Assembly (NCBI GenBank): GCA_036504675.1
Contig: DASXUT010000190.1
Coordinates: forward strand, 1 to 49,976
DNA from: Bacillota bacterium
GTDB taxonomy: Bacteria; Bacillota; Sulfobacillia; JAJYWN01; JAJZPE01
Direction: 5' to 3'
DNA length: 49,976 nt
Of the stretch, positions 1-8,830 are shown in pieces. How positions within the stretch are numbered: position 1 is the stretch's first letter; every line of letters starts with the position of its first letter. The notes under the pieces were generated by a model. The model ran no database searches and was not told the DNA's origin. It saw nothing but the letters and a program-made list of their open reading frames with translations. A program made the position numbers and the translations under genes.

Positions 1-497
1 GTCAGGAAGACATCACCCAGAAAGTGGTCCAGCTCGGGGCGGATTACTACGTCTTGAAGCCGTTCAACCTAGACGTCCTCATCAACCGCATCCGTCAACT
101 GGCCAACCAGCACGGGGCCGCTCCCGTCCATCAGACCAGGACCAAGAGCATGGACTTGGAGGTCACCAACGTCATCCACGAGATCGGCATCCCCGCCCAC
201 ATCAAGGGTTACCTCTATCTGCGCGAGGCGATTCTGATGGTCATCGGGCGGGTGGAACTGCTGGGGGCGGTGACCAAGGAACTCTACCCGACCATCGCCG
301 CCAAGCACGACACCACTCCGAGCCGCGTCGAGCGGGCCATCAGGCACGCCATCGAGGTGGCCTGGAACCGCGGCAACTTCGACGTCATCAACGCCCTCTT
401 CGGCTACACGGTCAACCACGACCGCGGCAAGCCGACCAACTCTGAGTTCATCGCCATGGTCGCCGACAAGCTGCGGATGGAGAGCAAGGCTTCCTAG
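1..497 (+). CDS. spo0A: Sporulation response regulator Spo0A, C-terminal part (5' end outside window)
   Basis: This is the master transcription factor of sporulation entry. The reading frame is open from base 3, so the start lies upstream of the window. The first visible residues ([15 protein letters not shown]) are the end of the receiver domain, including the conserved Lys-Pro of the phosphorylation site region. The rest is the Spo0A DNA-binding domain: [19 protein letters not shown], then [17 protein letters not shown], the recognition-helix segment that binds 0A boxes. The C-terminus ([13 protein letters not shown]) is intact. A strong hairpin with a T-run follows, so this gene ends its transcription unit. 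Identity is secure; only the 5' part is missing. Confidence 0.97.
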   Translation, partial: QEDITQKVVQLGADYYVLKPFNLDVLINRIRQLANQHGAAPVHQTRTKSMDLEVTNVIHEIGIPAHIKGYLYLREAILMVIGRVELLGAVTKELYPTIAAKHDTTPSRVERAIRHAIEVAWNRGNFDVINALFGYTVNHDRGKPTNSEFIAMVADKLRMESKAS

Positions 498-543
498 GCC
501 TGGGCGGCGACCCGGGCATCGAGGATTAGGGTGATCATGAACA

Positions 544-577
544 GGGCGGCTCCTGGTTTTCGGGGGGCCGCCCTTTT
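544..577 (+). terminator. Rho-independent terminator after spo0A
   Basis: GGGCGGC at 544-550 pairs with GCCGCCC at 567-573 and is followed directly by TTTT. It separates spo0A from the downstream envelope operon. Confidence 0.8.
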
Positions 578-648
578 GCGTGCCGACGGGAATTCGCGGC
601 CGTTCCCGCGGGCCATCAGCGAGCGGTCCGACCGGACATACTAAAGCC

Positions 649-1776
649 ATGAGTGTCAAGGGTTTGGCCAGGGTTGGTCCACGGACCAAGGATCTGATCC
701 GGCGACTTGGACCGCGTGAGATCGCCATCATCGCTCACCCCGACCTCGACCCGGTGGCCGCCGCGTCCCTGGCGGCCGTCCCGGTGGTCGCGGTGATCAA
801 CACCTGCCCGTCGGTCACCGGGCGATACCCGAACCACGGGCCGGAGGAGTTGCTGCGGCGCGGCATCCCTCTCCTCGACTGCCCGGGTCAAGGGCTCTTG
901 GAGCGGGTCCACGACGGGGATGCCATCGAGATCGTGGGGGATGAGGTCGTCCGGGGCAATGAGGTCCTCGCCGCCGGGACGTTGGTCACGACGGGATTCG
1001 TCGCCAAGGTCGGCGCCGGTTCGCACCCCGACCGCCAGCCGTTCTTCGAGCGCTTCGTGCTCAACACCGTCGACCACGTCCATAAGGAGCTGGATTCGTT
1101 CCTGAAGGACCTGCCCGTGCCGAACCTGATGACGCCGCTGAAGGATCGGCCGGCGGTCGTCGTCGCCAGGGGGGATGGGTATCTGGACGACTTCAAGGCC
1201 CTCCGGCCGTATATTCGGGCCGCCAGACCGACGGTGATGACCGTCGACGGAGCCGCCGACGCCCTCCTGGAGCTCGGGGTGAGGCCGCACGTCATCCTCG
1301 GGGACATGGACAGCGTCAGCGACCGAGCCCTGGCCGGCGGGGCGGAGCTGGTCGTCCATGCCTACCCGGACGGGCGCGCCCCGGGGCTGGCCAGGGTGCG
1401 CCGTCTGGGCCTCGGGGCGGCCGTTTTTTCGGCCCCCGGGACCAGCGAGGACGCCGGTCTACTGCTGGCCTACGAAGCCGGGGCGCGCCCCATCGTGGCC
1501 GTCGGGACCCACTCCAACCCGGTCGACTTCCTCGACAAGGGGCGCCCCGGGATGGCCAGCACCTTCCTGGTCCGGCTGAAGGTCGGCCCGGTGCTGGTCG
1601 ATACCCGCGGCCTGTCCCGCCTGCGCCCGTCGGACGGCGGCCTGCCCGCCGGGTACCTGGCCGGCGTGATTGCCGCCGGATTGGTCCCCCTGGTCGTGGT
1701 GACGGCCCTGTCCCCGTCGGCCAGGTCGGTCCTTCATGTCCTGAGTTCGCACCTCCGGATGGTCCTCGGCTTCTGA
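649..1776 (+). CDS. steA: SteA-like protein (putative cytokinetic ring protein)
   Basis: A 375-residue protein. The middle carries a thiamin-pyrophosphokinase-like nucleotide fold with the acidic motif ILGDMDSVSD near residue 217. A hydrophobic segment lies close to the C-terminus (about residues 325-350: AGVIAAGLVPLVVVTAL), consistent with tail anchoring in the membrane. In Actinobacteria SteA and SteB are linked to the cytokinetic ring; Firmicute homologues next to a MctB-like gene are named by that analogy. The reading frame is open further upstream, but the ATG at 649 is chosen because the family similarity (LIRRLGPREIAIIAHPDLD) starts soon after it and upstream residues look non-coding. 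The Shine-Dalgarno sequence is weak. It is first in an operon with the next three genes. Confidence 0.8.
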   Translation: MSVKGLARVGPRTKDLIRRLGPREIAIIAHPDLDPVAAASLAAVPVVAVINTCPSVTGRYPNHGPEELLRRGIPLLDCPGQGLLERVHDGDAIEIVGDEVVRGNEVLAAGTLVTTGFVAKVGAGSHPDRQPFFERFVLNTVDHVHKELDSFLKDLPVPNLMTPLKDRPAVVVARGDGYLDDFKALRPYIRAARPTVMTVDGAADALLELGVRPHVILGDMDSVSDRALAGGAELVVHAYPDGRAPGLARVRRLGLGAAVFSAPGTSEDAGLLLAYEAGARPIVAVGTHSNPVDFLDKGRPGMASTFLVRLKVGPVLVDTRGLSRLRPSDGGLPAGYLAGVIAAGLVPLVVVTALSPSARSVLHVLSSHLRMVLGF

Positions 1777-1804
1777 TGGGCACGGTAGTAGGGGAGGGGA
1801 GGGC

Positions 1805-2674
1805 TTGAGCGACCAGCGGTCGCTGGTAATCACGGTCATCTCCATGTTCCTGGCCCTGGGCCTCGGCCTCCTGATCGGCGGGACGATGCTTGGCGAAGGG
1901 GCCATGGTCAGTCAGCAACGCGGGGTGATCAGCCGGCTGGAGGTCGACACGGCCAGGTTGAGCGAGGAAAACAAGCTTTTTGGGGCCCGCTTGATCGCCG
2001 CCGAGAACGCCCTCCGGGTCTACCGGGAGTTCGGAAGGCGGGCCCTCCCGCGCCTGATCGACGGTCGCCTTGCCGGACGCTCGGTGGCCGTGGTCGTCCT
2101 CGACAACGGGGCCCTCATCGATGAGCCACTGGCCGCCATCCGTCGGGCCGGGGCGGAAATCGCCTCGCTGACGACGGTGGTCGACGGGCTGGACCTGCGG
2201 CCGGCCGAGCGGCGGCGGGCGATCGCCGACTACGTCGGCCCGGCCGCCGCCTCGTTGACCGACCTCACCGGCCGGGCAGCCGACCTCCTGGCCGGCGCCC
2301 TGGCCGAAGCCGACCTCGATGACCTGGCTTTCCTCGAAGAAGCCGGGTTGATTCGTCGCTCCGGCGCTTATGTCCGGCCGGCTCGGCTGGTCCTGGTGGT
2401 CGGGGGCGACCACGATGGCGGGCGGAACACCGCCACCGTCGACGATCGGTTGCTGACCGGACTGGCCGGCCGGGGGGTTCGGGTGGTCCTGGCCGAGCGT
2501 TCGGACGTCGAGGTGTCAACCGTCGAAGTCGGGCAGCGTCGGGGCATCCCGACCGTCGACAACCTGGAGACGGCGCCCGGCCAGGCGGCCGCGGTCTATG
2601 CCTTGGCCGGCGAGGCCGGAGACTACGGGCAGAAGGCGACGGCCCGCGAGGTGGTGCCACAGCTTGGCCAGTGA
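1805..2674 (+). CDS. steB: SteB/MctB-like membrane-anchored protein (annotated as copper transporter family)
   Basis: A 289-residue protein with one N-terminal membrane helix (about residues 8-30, VITVISMFLALGLGLLIGG) followed by a coiled-coil-like stretch (SRLEVDTARLSEENKLF) and an extracytoplasmic alpha/beta domain. This is the architecture of the MctB/SteB family, described both as a copper-related outer protein in mycobacteria and as the SteA partner. The start is TTG at 1805 with a purine-rich Shine-Dalgarno (GGGGAGGGGAGGG) just upstream. It lies directly after the steA homologue and overlaps the following glycosyltransferase by 11 bases, so the pair is probably cotranslated. A role in envelope or division is inferred from context; the copper link is untested here. 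Confidence 0.75.
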   Translation: MSDQRSLVITVISMFLALGLGLLIGGTMLGEGAMVSQQRGVISRLEVDTARLSEENKLFGARLIAAENALRVYREFGRRALPRLIDGRLAGRSVAVVVLDNGALIDEPLAAIRRAGAEIASLTTVVDGLDLRPAERRRAIADYVGPAAASLTDLTGRAADLLAGALAEADLDDLAFLEEAGLIRRSGAYVRPARLVLVVGGDHDGGRNTATVDDRLLTGLAGRGVRVVLAERSDVEVSTVEVGQRRGIPTVDNLETAPGQAAAVYALAGEAGDYGQKATAREVVPQLGQ

Positions 2675-3356
2675 GGTGGGGGTGGATCGGGTCTCGGTGG
2701 TCATCCCGGCGGCCGACGAAGCCGCGACCGTGGCCGACACGGTCCGGGCGGCCCGCGGGCTACCCGGGGTTACCGAGGTCGTCGTCGTCGACGATGGTTC
2801 GCGCGATTGCACCTGTGGTCGGGCGCTGGCCGCCGGGGCCCGGGTCATCCGCAGCCGGGTCAACCGGGGGAAGGGCTGGGCGATGGACCGCGGTTGGCGG
2901 GAGACCGCCGGCGGGACCGTCCTCTTTCTCGACGCTGATCTCGGGGCCGCCGCCGCCGGGGCCGACGTCCTCCTCGAACCGGTCCGGGCCGGCCGGGCCG
3001 ACCTGTCCATCGCCACTTTCCGGCGGCTACCCAACGCCGGCGGCCTCGGCTTGGTCGTCCGCTTGGCCAAGCTGGGGCTGATGAAGCTCGTCGGCTTTGA
3101 GACGGTCGACCCTCTCTCCGGCCAGAGGGCGGTGGCCCGCCGCGTGCTCGAGGCCATCGGCGGGCTGGAGGCCGGCTTCGGGGCAGAAGTGGGAATGACC
3201 ATCGACGCCGTCAGAAAGGGCTTTCGAGTGGTCGAAGTGCCCACCGCCATGACCCACCGGCTGACCGGGCGGTCATGGCGGGACGTCCGCCATCGCGGCC
3301 GCCAACTGATGGATGTCGCCGCCGCCCTGGTCTGGCGGGTGAGAAGGGAGGGATGA
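2664..3356 (+). CDS. Family 2 glycosyltransferase
   Basis: A 230-residue GT-A fold enzyme of the dolichol-phosphate-mannose-synthase/DPG-synthase type, expected to transfer a sugar from a nucleotide donor. The nucleotide-binding motif VVVVDDGSRD is near residues 38-47 and the metal-binding DXD-like motif FLDADLG near residue 90. Start: TTG at 2664 overlaps the end of the preceding gene; GTG at 2676 or 2682 is also possible. The frame extends upstream to 2598 but those residues precede the family fold. ATGA-type overlap with the next gene implies translational coupling. Acceptor and donor cannot be read from sequence. Confidence 0.85.
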   Translation: MASEVGVDRVSVVIPAADEAATVADTVRAARGLPGVTEVVVVDDGSRDCTCGRALAAGARVIRSRVNRGKGWAMDRGWRETAGGTVLFLDADLGAAAAGADVLLEPVRAGRADLSIATFRRLPNAGGLGLVVRLAKLGLMKLVGFETVDPLSGQRAVARRVLEAIGGLEAGFGAEVGMTIDAVRKGFRVVEVPTAMTHRLTGRSWRDVRHRGRQLMDVAAALVWRVRREG

Positions 3357-4270
3357 CCATGATCATCGCCGTAACCCTGGCCGAAAACGGTCTGACCCTG
3401 GCGGTCCTGGTGGCTTCCTTCGTTCTGGGGGTCCTCCTGGTGCCGTCCCTCGACGGCCTCCTGAGTCGAGCCAACCTGGCTAGGCCGAACTACCGCGGGC
3501 GACCGGTGACCATCGCCGCGGGCCTGGCCGTCCTCCTGGCGGCGGTGGTGGCCATGGCCATTCCCGGCCTGCCATTCCTGATGGGACGCGAGCCCGTCCC
3601 CGGGGCACCGGTGGGCCTCGACCTTTTCGCTTTCCTCTTCGGGACCTCCCTGACCGGCCTGGTCGGCCTCCTGGACGACCTGGCCGGCGGCGGCCTCAGC
3701 CGCGGATTCCGCGGGCACTTCCGCGAGCTCGCCGGCGGCCGGGTGACCACCGGCCTCTTGAAGTTGCTGTTCATCGCCTTTGCGGCGGTCGGCGCCGGGG
3801 CGATGGCCGCCCGGGCCGGGGCCGGGACCAACCCCTACCTCGGAGCTTATTGGTTCGGGTTCGTCGCCACCGCCAACGCGGTCCTCGTGGCCGGGACGGC
3901 CAATCTCTTCAACCTGCTGGATGTCCGCCCAGGGCGGGCGTTCAAGGCCTTCCTCCTCTTCGGGCTGGCCTACTTCATCCTGGCCCGGCCGCCGCTCCAT
4001 GGTTACTTCCTGGCGGCGCCCCTGGGCGCTGGTCTGGCCGCCTTCCCGGCCGACCTGAGCGAGCGCTCGATGCTCGGGGACACGGGGGCCAACTTCCTCG
4101 GCTACGCCGCGGCCACGGCCATTGCCTTTGACGTCTCCCTGGTCCCCAAGCTGATCCTGGTGATCATCGTCCTGGTGGCCAACGTCGCCGCCGAACGAGT
4201 CTCCCTCGGCCGACTGGTCGAGGCCAACCGGCTCAGCGGATGGGTCGACCGCCTGGGCCGTCGCCGGTAA
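3353..4270 (+). CDS. MraY/WecA-like polyprenyl-phosphate sugar-1-phosphate transferase
   Basis: A 305-residue, very hydrophobic protein with about nine membrane segments. It carries the family's signature elements: the acidic pair in GLVGLLDDLAGG, the loop motif NLFNLLDVRPGRAFK, and SMLGDTGANFLG. Family members move a phospho-sugar onto undecaprenyl phosphate at the inner membrane face. It is shorter than MraY itself and sits next to a glycosyltransferase rather than in the mur cluster, so it is probably a paralogue for another glycan or teichoic-type polymer. The start ATG at 3353 overlaps the upstream stop (ATGA) and has GGGAGG just before it. Last gene of the operon. Confidence 0.8.
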   Translation: MTMIIAVTLAENGLTLAVLVASFVLGVLLVPSLDGLLSRANLARPNYRGRPVTIAAGLAVLLAAVVAMAIPGLPFLMGREPVPGAPVGLDLFAFLFGTSLTGLVGLLDDLAGGGLSRGFRGHFRELAGGRVTTGLLKLLFIAFAAVGAGAMAARAGAGTNPYLGAYWFGFVATANAVLVAGTANLFNLLDVRPGRAFKAFLLFGLAYFILARPPLHGYFLAAPLGAGLAAFPADLSERSMLGDTGANFLGYAAATAIAFDVSLVPKLILVIIVLVANVAAERVSLGRLVEANRLSGWVDRLGRRR

Positions 4271-4310
4271 ACGAGGTCTGGGCGGGCCTTTGGACGGCCG
4301 GGTGATTTCT

Positions 4311-4324
4311 TCCGAAGGTTCGGA
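4311..4324. promoter_or_regulatory. Perfect inverted repeat upstream of the amino-acid fermentation block
   Basis: TCCGAAGGTTCGGA is a 6+2+6 palindrome in the 211-base gap between the MraY-like gene and the first dehydrogenase. It is a candidate operator; no regulator is assigned. Confidence 0.3.
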
Positions 4325-4395
4325 GGAATCCTCGGAGGCGGCGGAGAAACCCTTTAGGGAACCGGTTCGACCTCGAAGCGGGGGCCGGATCGGGT

Positions 4396-4422
4396 AAGCC
4401 CACTAGTAAATAGTTGGGCTTT
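4396..4422 (+). terminator. Possible terminator hairpin after the envelope operon
   Basis: AAGCCCA (4396-4402) pairs with TGGGCTT (4415-4421), loop CTAGTAAATAGT. The T-run is short (TTAT), so efficiency is uncertain. It could instead be part of the dehydrogenase 5' leader. Confidence 0.4.
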
Positions 4423-4481
4423 ATCCGTTTGTCCCGCTGTTTTCGACTGTCCGGACGACTCTCAAGGGGGGGGGGACGCCA

Positions 4482-5552
4482 GTGGGGATCTTCGATGAAA
4501 TGGCCAAGCTTGGGCACGAACAGCTGATCTTCTGTCATGATCACCCGTCGAAGCTGAAGGCCCTGATCGCCATCCACGACACGACCCTTGGACCGGCCCT
4601 CGGCGGCTGCCGAATGTGGCCCTATCAGAAAGAAGAAGAAGCCTGGATAGACGCTTTGCGACTAGCCAGGGGGATGACCTACAAGTCCGGGGTCTCCGGC
4701 TGCGACTACGGCGGCGGCAAGTCGGTCATCTGGGCCGACCCGGCCAAGGACAAATCAGAAGAGCTCTTCCGCGCCCTCGGGCTTTACATCGAAGCGTTGA
4801 ACGGGCGCTTTATTACGGGTACGGATGTTGGGACCAAGTCGGCCGATTTCGTCTGGTCGCTGGCCGAGACGGACAACATCGTGGCCGCCCCCGAGGAATA
4901 CGGTGGGAGCGGCGACTCATCGATCATCACCGCCTTTGGCGTCTGGAAAGGGATCAAGGCGGCGGTCAAGGAGGGCTTCGGCAGCGACACTCTGCAGGGC
5001 CGGAGGGTGGCCCTCCAGGGGCTCGGGAAGGTCGGCTCACGGCTGGCCAAGTATCTGGCCGACGACGGCGCCGAGTTGATCGTCTGCGACACAAACCCCG
5101 GCTATGTCACTGAGGTCCAGGCGAAGGTCCAGGTCCGAACGGTCAAGCCGGAGGAGATCTACGACGTCCCGGCCGACGTCTTCTCGCCCAACGCCCTGGG
5201 GGCGGTCATCAACGACTCAACCATCCCCCGCCTCAAGGTCAAGGTCGTCGCCGGGGCGGCCAATAACCAGCTGGACGAACCCCGCCACGGCAGGGTCCTC
5301 TGGGAGAAGGGGATCGTCTACGCGCCCGATTACGTCATCAATGCCGGCGGCCTGATCCAGGTGGCCGACGAGTTGATGGGCTTCAACCGCGAGCGGGCCT
5401 ATCGCAAGGCCGCCGCCATCTACGACGCCCTGGAACGGATCTTCGCCGTCTCCCGCGAGAAGCGAATCCCGTCGGCCGAAGCGGCCGACCTCCTGGTCGA
5501 GGAGAAAATCAGGCAGCGCGGGCAGCTGAAGGCGATGTGGCTACCGCGCTGA
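4482..5552 (+). CDS. Leu/Phe/Val dehydrogenase-family protein (diverged paralogue)
   Basis: A 356-residue NAD-dependent amino-acid dehydrogenase, expected to deaminate an L-amino acid to its 2-oxo acid plus ammonia and NADH. N-terminal Glu/Leu/Phe/Val dehydrogenase signature: [11 protein letters not shown], then DYGGGKSVI with the catalytic-region Lys. The Rossmann domain follows (ALQGLGKVGSRLAKYL, about residues 185-200). The end matches the family ([18 protein letters not shown]). The substrate loop differs from the second copy at 7757: SGCDYGGGK instead of AGLNLGGGK, and GSGDSSIITAFG instead of [11 protein letters not shown]. Specificity may therefore differ. GTG start at 4482 follows an AAGGGGGGGGGG Shine-Dalgarno. 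It leads a run of co-directional genes for branched-chain acid metabolism. Confidence 0.88.
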   Translation: MGIFDEMAKLGHEQLIFCHDHPSKLKALIAIHDTTLGPALGGCRMWPYQKEEEAWIDALRLARGMTYKSGVSGCDYGGGKSVIWADPAKDKSEELFRALGLYIEALNGRFITGTDVGTKSADFVWSLAETDNIVAAPEEYGGSGDSSIITAFGVWKGIKAAVKEGFGSDTLQGRRVALQGLGKVGSRLAKYLADDGAELIVCDTNPGYVTEVQAKVQVRTVKPEEIYDVPADVFSPNALGAVINDSTIPRLKVKVVAGAANNQLDEPRHGRVLWEKGIVYAPDYVINAGGLIQVADELMGFNRERAYRKAAAIYDALERIFAVSREKRIPSAEAADLLVEEKIRQRGQLKAMWLPR

Positions 5553-5570
5553 GAAGAAGGAGCCGTGACG

Positions 5571-6674
5571 ATGGCTGATGCCCGATCGGGCCTGCGGGTC
5601 CTGGTCATCAACCCCGGGTCCACCTCGACCAAAGTGGCCGTCTACGAGGACGACCGCCCTCTTTTCGCGGGCAAGGTCGACCATCCGGCGGAAGAGCTGG
5701 CTGCCTATGGGAGCATCGCCGGACAGGCCGAGCTGCGGCGCCGAGCTGTCCTGGACCTCATCGAGCGGGCCGGGGTCGACCCGGCCGGCCTGAAGGCGGT
5801 GGTCGGCCGGGGCGGGCTCCTGAAGCCCCTCCCCAGCGGGACCTACGCGGTCGACGAGGCCATGGTGGCCGACCTCGGGCGGGGCGAACGCGGTGAGCAC
5901 GCGGCCAACCTCGGCGGATTGGTCGCCAGGGAGATCGCCGCTCCTCTGGGCCTACCCTCCTACGTCGTCGACCCGGTGTCGGTCGACGAGTTCGAGCCGC
6001 TCGCCAGGCTGTCGGGACTGCCGGAGATCGAGCGGCAAAGCCTCCTCCACGCCCTGAACATCAAGGCCGAGGCCAGACGGGCGGCGGCCGAGATCGGCCG
6101 GCCCCTGAACCAGTGCAACCTGATCGTCGCCCACTTGGGTGGGGGCATCTCCGTCTGCCCTCTGGCCAAAGGACGAATGGTCGACGTCAACAACGCCAAC
6201 GAAGAGGGTCCTTTCTCACCGGAACGGGCCGGCGGGCTGCCCTCCGCCTCCCTGGTCAGGCTGTGCTTCTCCGGCCGCTACGACCAGGCTGGCTTGCTCA
6301 GACGATTGACCGCCGGCGGCGGGATGGTCTCCTACCTGGGGACCAACGACTGTCAGGTGGCCGAGGAGCGGGCCGGGGGCGGAGAGGCCCGCGCCGCCCT
6401 GGTCCTCGAGGCCATGGCCTACCAGGTCGCCAAGGAAATCGGGGCGATGGCCACCGTCCTTTTTGGTAGGGTCGACGCGGTGGTCCTGGCCGGTGGCCTG
6501 GCCCGGTCGAAGCATCTGGTCAACCTGATCAAGGCCCGGATCTCCTTCATCGCCCCGGTCTTGGTCTATCCGGGCGAGGACGAGCTGGCCGCCCTGGCGG
6601 CCGGAGCCCGGCGGGTCCTGACCGGCGAGGAGCCGGCCAAGAGTTATACCGACGCCACAACCCCGGGAGTATAG
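5571..6674 (+). CDS. buk: Butyrate kinase (branched-chain acyl kinase)
   Basis: A 367-residue member of the ASKHA acetate/butyrate kinase family. It converts acyl phosphate plus ADP to the carboxylic acid plus ATP. Phosphate-binding start VLVINPGSTSTKVAVY, then VVGRGGLLKPLPSGTY, the HLGGGISV motif and VLAGGLARSKHLV are all present. Length fits the family. Start: AAGGAG at 5557-5562 is 8 bases from ATG 5571 but only 2 from GTG 5565, so ATG is preferred. It is followed by phosphate butyryltransferase two bases after its stop, the usual partner enzyme. With dehydrogenases and VorDBAC nearby, isobutyryl, isovaleryl and 2-methylbutyryl phosphates are likely substrates. Confidence 0.93.
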   Translation: MADARSGLRVLVINPGSTSTKVAVYEDDRPLFAGKVDHPAEELAAYGSIAGQAELRRRAVLDLIERAGVDPAGLKAVVGRGGLLKPLPSGTYAVDEAMVADLGRGERGEHAANLGGLVAREIAAPLGLPSYVVDPVSVDEFEPLARLSGLPEIERQSLLHALNIKAEARRAAAEIGRPLNQCNLIVAHLGGGISVCPLAKGRMVDVNNANEEGPFSPERAGGLPSASLVRLCFSGRYDQAGLLRRLTAGGGMVSYLGTNDCQVAEERAGGGEARAALVLEAMAYQVAKEIGAMATVLFGRVDAVVLAGGLARSKHLVNLIKARISFIAPVLVYPGEDELAALAAGARRVLTGEEPAKSYTDATTPGV

Positions 6675-6676
6675 CC

Positions 6677-7579
6677 ATGTCGATCAGCAATTTTGACGAA
6701 GCCATCGCTCTGGCCGCCCGGCGCGGTCCCCGGCGGGTCGCCGTGGCCGCGGCCGCCGATCGGATGGTCATGACCGCCCTCGGCCAGGCAACGAAACTCG
6801 GGCTCGTCTCGCCCGTAATGGTGGGGGATGCTAGGAGCATCCAAGAACTGGCCGGAGAGGACGAAGCCTGGTCCGGCCGGCGGCCGCGAGTGGTCGATTG
6901 CCCCGATCCACAGCAGGCGGCCAGGCTGGCCGCGGAGATGACCGGCCGCGGCGAGGCCGACATGATCATGAAGGGCCACCTGGCGACGGGGGACTTCCTC
7001 CGGGCCATCCTCGAACCGGCCGCCGGCCTACGCCGGGGAGGGCTCCTCAGCCACATCGCCGTTATCGGTCTGCCGGCCTATCCCAAGCTGCTCTTCGTCA
7101 CCGATGGTGGGTTGAACGTCGACCCGAACCTCGACCGCAAGGCGGCCATCCTCCGCAATGCCGTGGATGCCCTGGTCAAGCTGGGGACGGCGAGCCCGAA
7201 GGCGGCCTGTCTGACGGCGGCCGAGGAGGTCAGCCCGGGGATCCCGGCCACGACCGATGCGGCGGCCCTGGCCGAACGGGCGGGGCGCGGGGAATTCCTC
7301 CCGGCCGAGGTCGAAGGCCCAATCGCCCTCGACGTCGCTTTGTCGCCCGAGGCGGCGGCGGTCAAGGGACTCCAGTCCCGGATCGCCGGCCAGGTCGACA
7401 TCCTCCTGGCTCCCTACATGGAGGTCGCCAACATCCTCGTCAAAGGCCTGATCTACCTGGCCGGGGCGAGGGCGGCCGGGGTCGTCGTGGGGGCGGCGGC
7501 GCCGGTGATCATGCTTTCCCGCGCCGATACCCCCGACACCAGGCTCAATTCGCTGGCCATTGGCTCCCTGCTCGGATGA
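6677..7579 (+). CDS. ptb: Phosphate butyryltransferase
   Basis: A 300-residue phosphotransacylase-family enzyme that exchanges CoA for phosphate on butyryl- or branched acyl-CoA, giving the acyl phosphate used by butyrate kinase. Family features: ADMIMKGHLATGDFLRAIL near residue 95, then LLFVTDGGLNVDP and the C-terminal GAAAPVIMLSRADT. Length is typical of Ptb and shorter than bifunctional Pta. ATG at 6677 lies two bases after buk. The order buk-ptb is the reverse of the classical clostridial ptb-buk. Confidence 0.93.
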   Translation: MSISNFDEAIALAARRGPRRVAVAAAADRMVMTALGQATKLGLVSPVMVGDARSIQELAGEDEAWSGRRPRVVDCPDPQQAARLAAEMTGRGEADMIMKGHLATGDFLRAILEPAAGLRRGGLLSHIAVIGLPAYPKLLFVTDGGLNVDPNLDRKAAILRNAVDALVKLGTASPKAACLTAAEEVSPGIPATTDAAALAERAGRGEFLPAEVEGPIALDVALSPEAAAVKGLQSRIAGQVDILLAPYMEVANILVKGLIYLAGARAAGVVVGAAAPVIMLSRADTPDTRLNSLAIGSLLG

Positions 7580-7756
7580 GCAAAGCCCGCCAAGGTCGAT
7601 CTGATGTAAACGACGACGTCCCAGCTTGGTGCAGTCCAAATGGGCGGTCGTCCTGGGGAGGGATGTCCTCCAGAGAGTCCTCGTGACCAGACTATCCGGC
7701 GCCATTTCCGTGACCCTCGAAAGCTAGCAGTTCCCCCCGTGGGGAGGAGGAAAGCC

Positions 7757-8830
7757 ATGGAAATCTTCTCATACATGGAGAGGTACGCCTATGAGCAGTT
7801 GGTTTTTTGCTATGACAAGACCTCCGGGCTGAAGGCCATCATCTGCATCCATAACACGACTCTCGGGCCGGCCCTTGGCGGTTGCCGCTTCTGGACCTAC
7901 CCCAACGAGGACGCGGCCATTCTCGATGCCCTCCGCCTGGCCCGGGGCATGACCTACAAGTCCGCCGTGGCCGGGCTCAATCTCGGCGGCGGCAAGTCGG
8001 TGATCATCGGCAACCCGCGAGCCGACAAATCGGAGACCCTCTTCCGGGCCTTCGGCCGCTACCTGGAGAGCCTGCAGGGGCGGTACATCACCGCCGAGGA
8101 CGTCGGCACGACGGTCGCCGACATGGACATCATCCACCAGGAGACCGAATTTGTGGCCGGGGTGTCCACCAGGACCCAGGGCGGCTCCTCGGGCGACCCC
8201 TCGCCGGCCACGGCCTTCGGCTGCTGGCGGGGGATGAAGGCCTGCGCCCGCGAGGTCTGGGGGGACGAGGGCCTGTCCGGCAAGACCGTCTCCGTCCAGG
8301 GCGTCGGCAACGTCGGCTACCACCTGGCCCGCCACCTCCACGACGAGGGGGCCAAGTTGATCGTCGCCGATATTAATGACCAAAACCTCGAGCGAGCTGT
8401 CAAGGAGTTTGGAGCTACGGCCGTGAATACCGAGGAGATTTATGGGGTCAAGGCCGACATCTTCGCCCCGTGCGCCCTGGGAGCCATCCTCAACGACGAG
8501 ACCATCCCGCAGCTGAAGGTGCAGATCATCGCCGGGTCGGCCAACAACCAGCTCAAGGAGGAGCGGAACGGGGACGAACTGGAGAGCCGCAGCATCCTTT
8601 ATGCGCCCGACTACGTCATCAACGCCGGCGGGGTGATCAACGTCGCCGATGAGTTGCACGGGTACAACCGCGACCGGGCAATGAGGAAAGTGGCCGGGGT
8701 CTATGACAACGTCGCCAAGGTCATCAAGATGGCCAAGGACCGGCACATCCCAACCTACAAGGCGGCCGACCTGGTGGCCGAGGAGCGGATCAGCAAGATC
8801 GGGGAACTCCACAAGAAGTTTATCCCGTGA
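7757..8830 (+). CDS. Leucine dehydrogenase
   Basis: A 357-residue NAD-dependent branched-chain amino-acid dehydrogenase, very like characterised Bacillus leucine dehydrogenases. Motifs: [27 protein letters not shown] (active-site Lys), [17 protein letters not shown], and a Rossmann segment [15 protein letters not shown] near residue 185. ATG at 7757 follows GGGGAGGAGG. The open frame upstream to 7640 is not conserved-looking and precedes the Shine-Dalgarno. The 177-base gap before it may hold a second promoter for the vor half of the cluster. GTGA overlap with the ATPase gene downstream indicates translational coupling. The product feeds 2-oxoisocaproate and related acids to VorDBAC. Confidence 0.93.
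   Translation: MEIFSYMERYAYEQLVFCYDKTSGLKAIICIHNTTLGPALGGCRFWTYPNEDAAILDALRLARGMTYKSAVAGLNLGGGKSVIIGNPRADKSETLFRAFGRYLESLQGRYITAEDVGTTVADMDIIHQETEFVAGVSTRTQGGSSGDPSPATAFGCWRGMKACAREVWGDEGLSGKTVSVQGVGNVGYHLARHLHDEGAKLIVADINDQNLERAVKEFGATAVNTEEIYGVKADIFAPCALGAILNDETIPQLKVQIIAGSANNQLKEERNGDELESRSILYAPDYVINAGGVINVADELHGYNRDRAMRKVAGVYDNVAKVIKMAKDRHIPTYKAADLVAEERISKIGELHKKFIP

Noticed and set aside
2516-4000. 494-residue minus-strand frame over the glycosyltransferase genes
   Set aside because: Antisense shadow rich in Gly/Arg/Pro/Glu over two clear genes.
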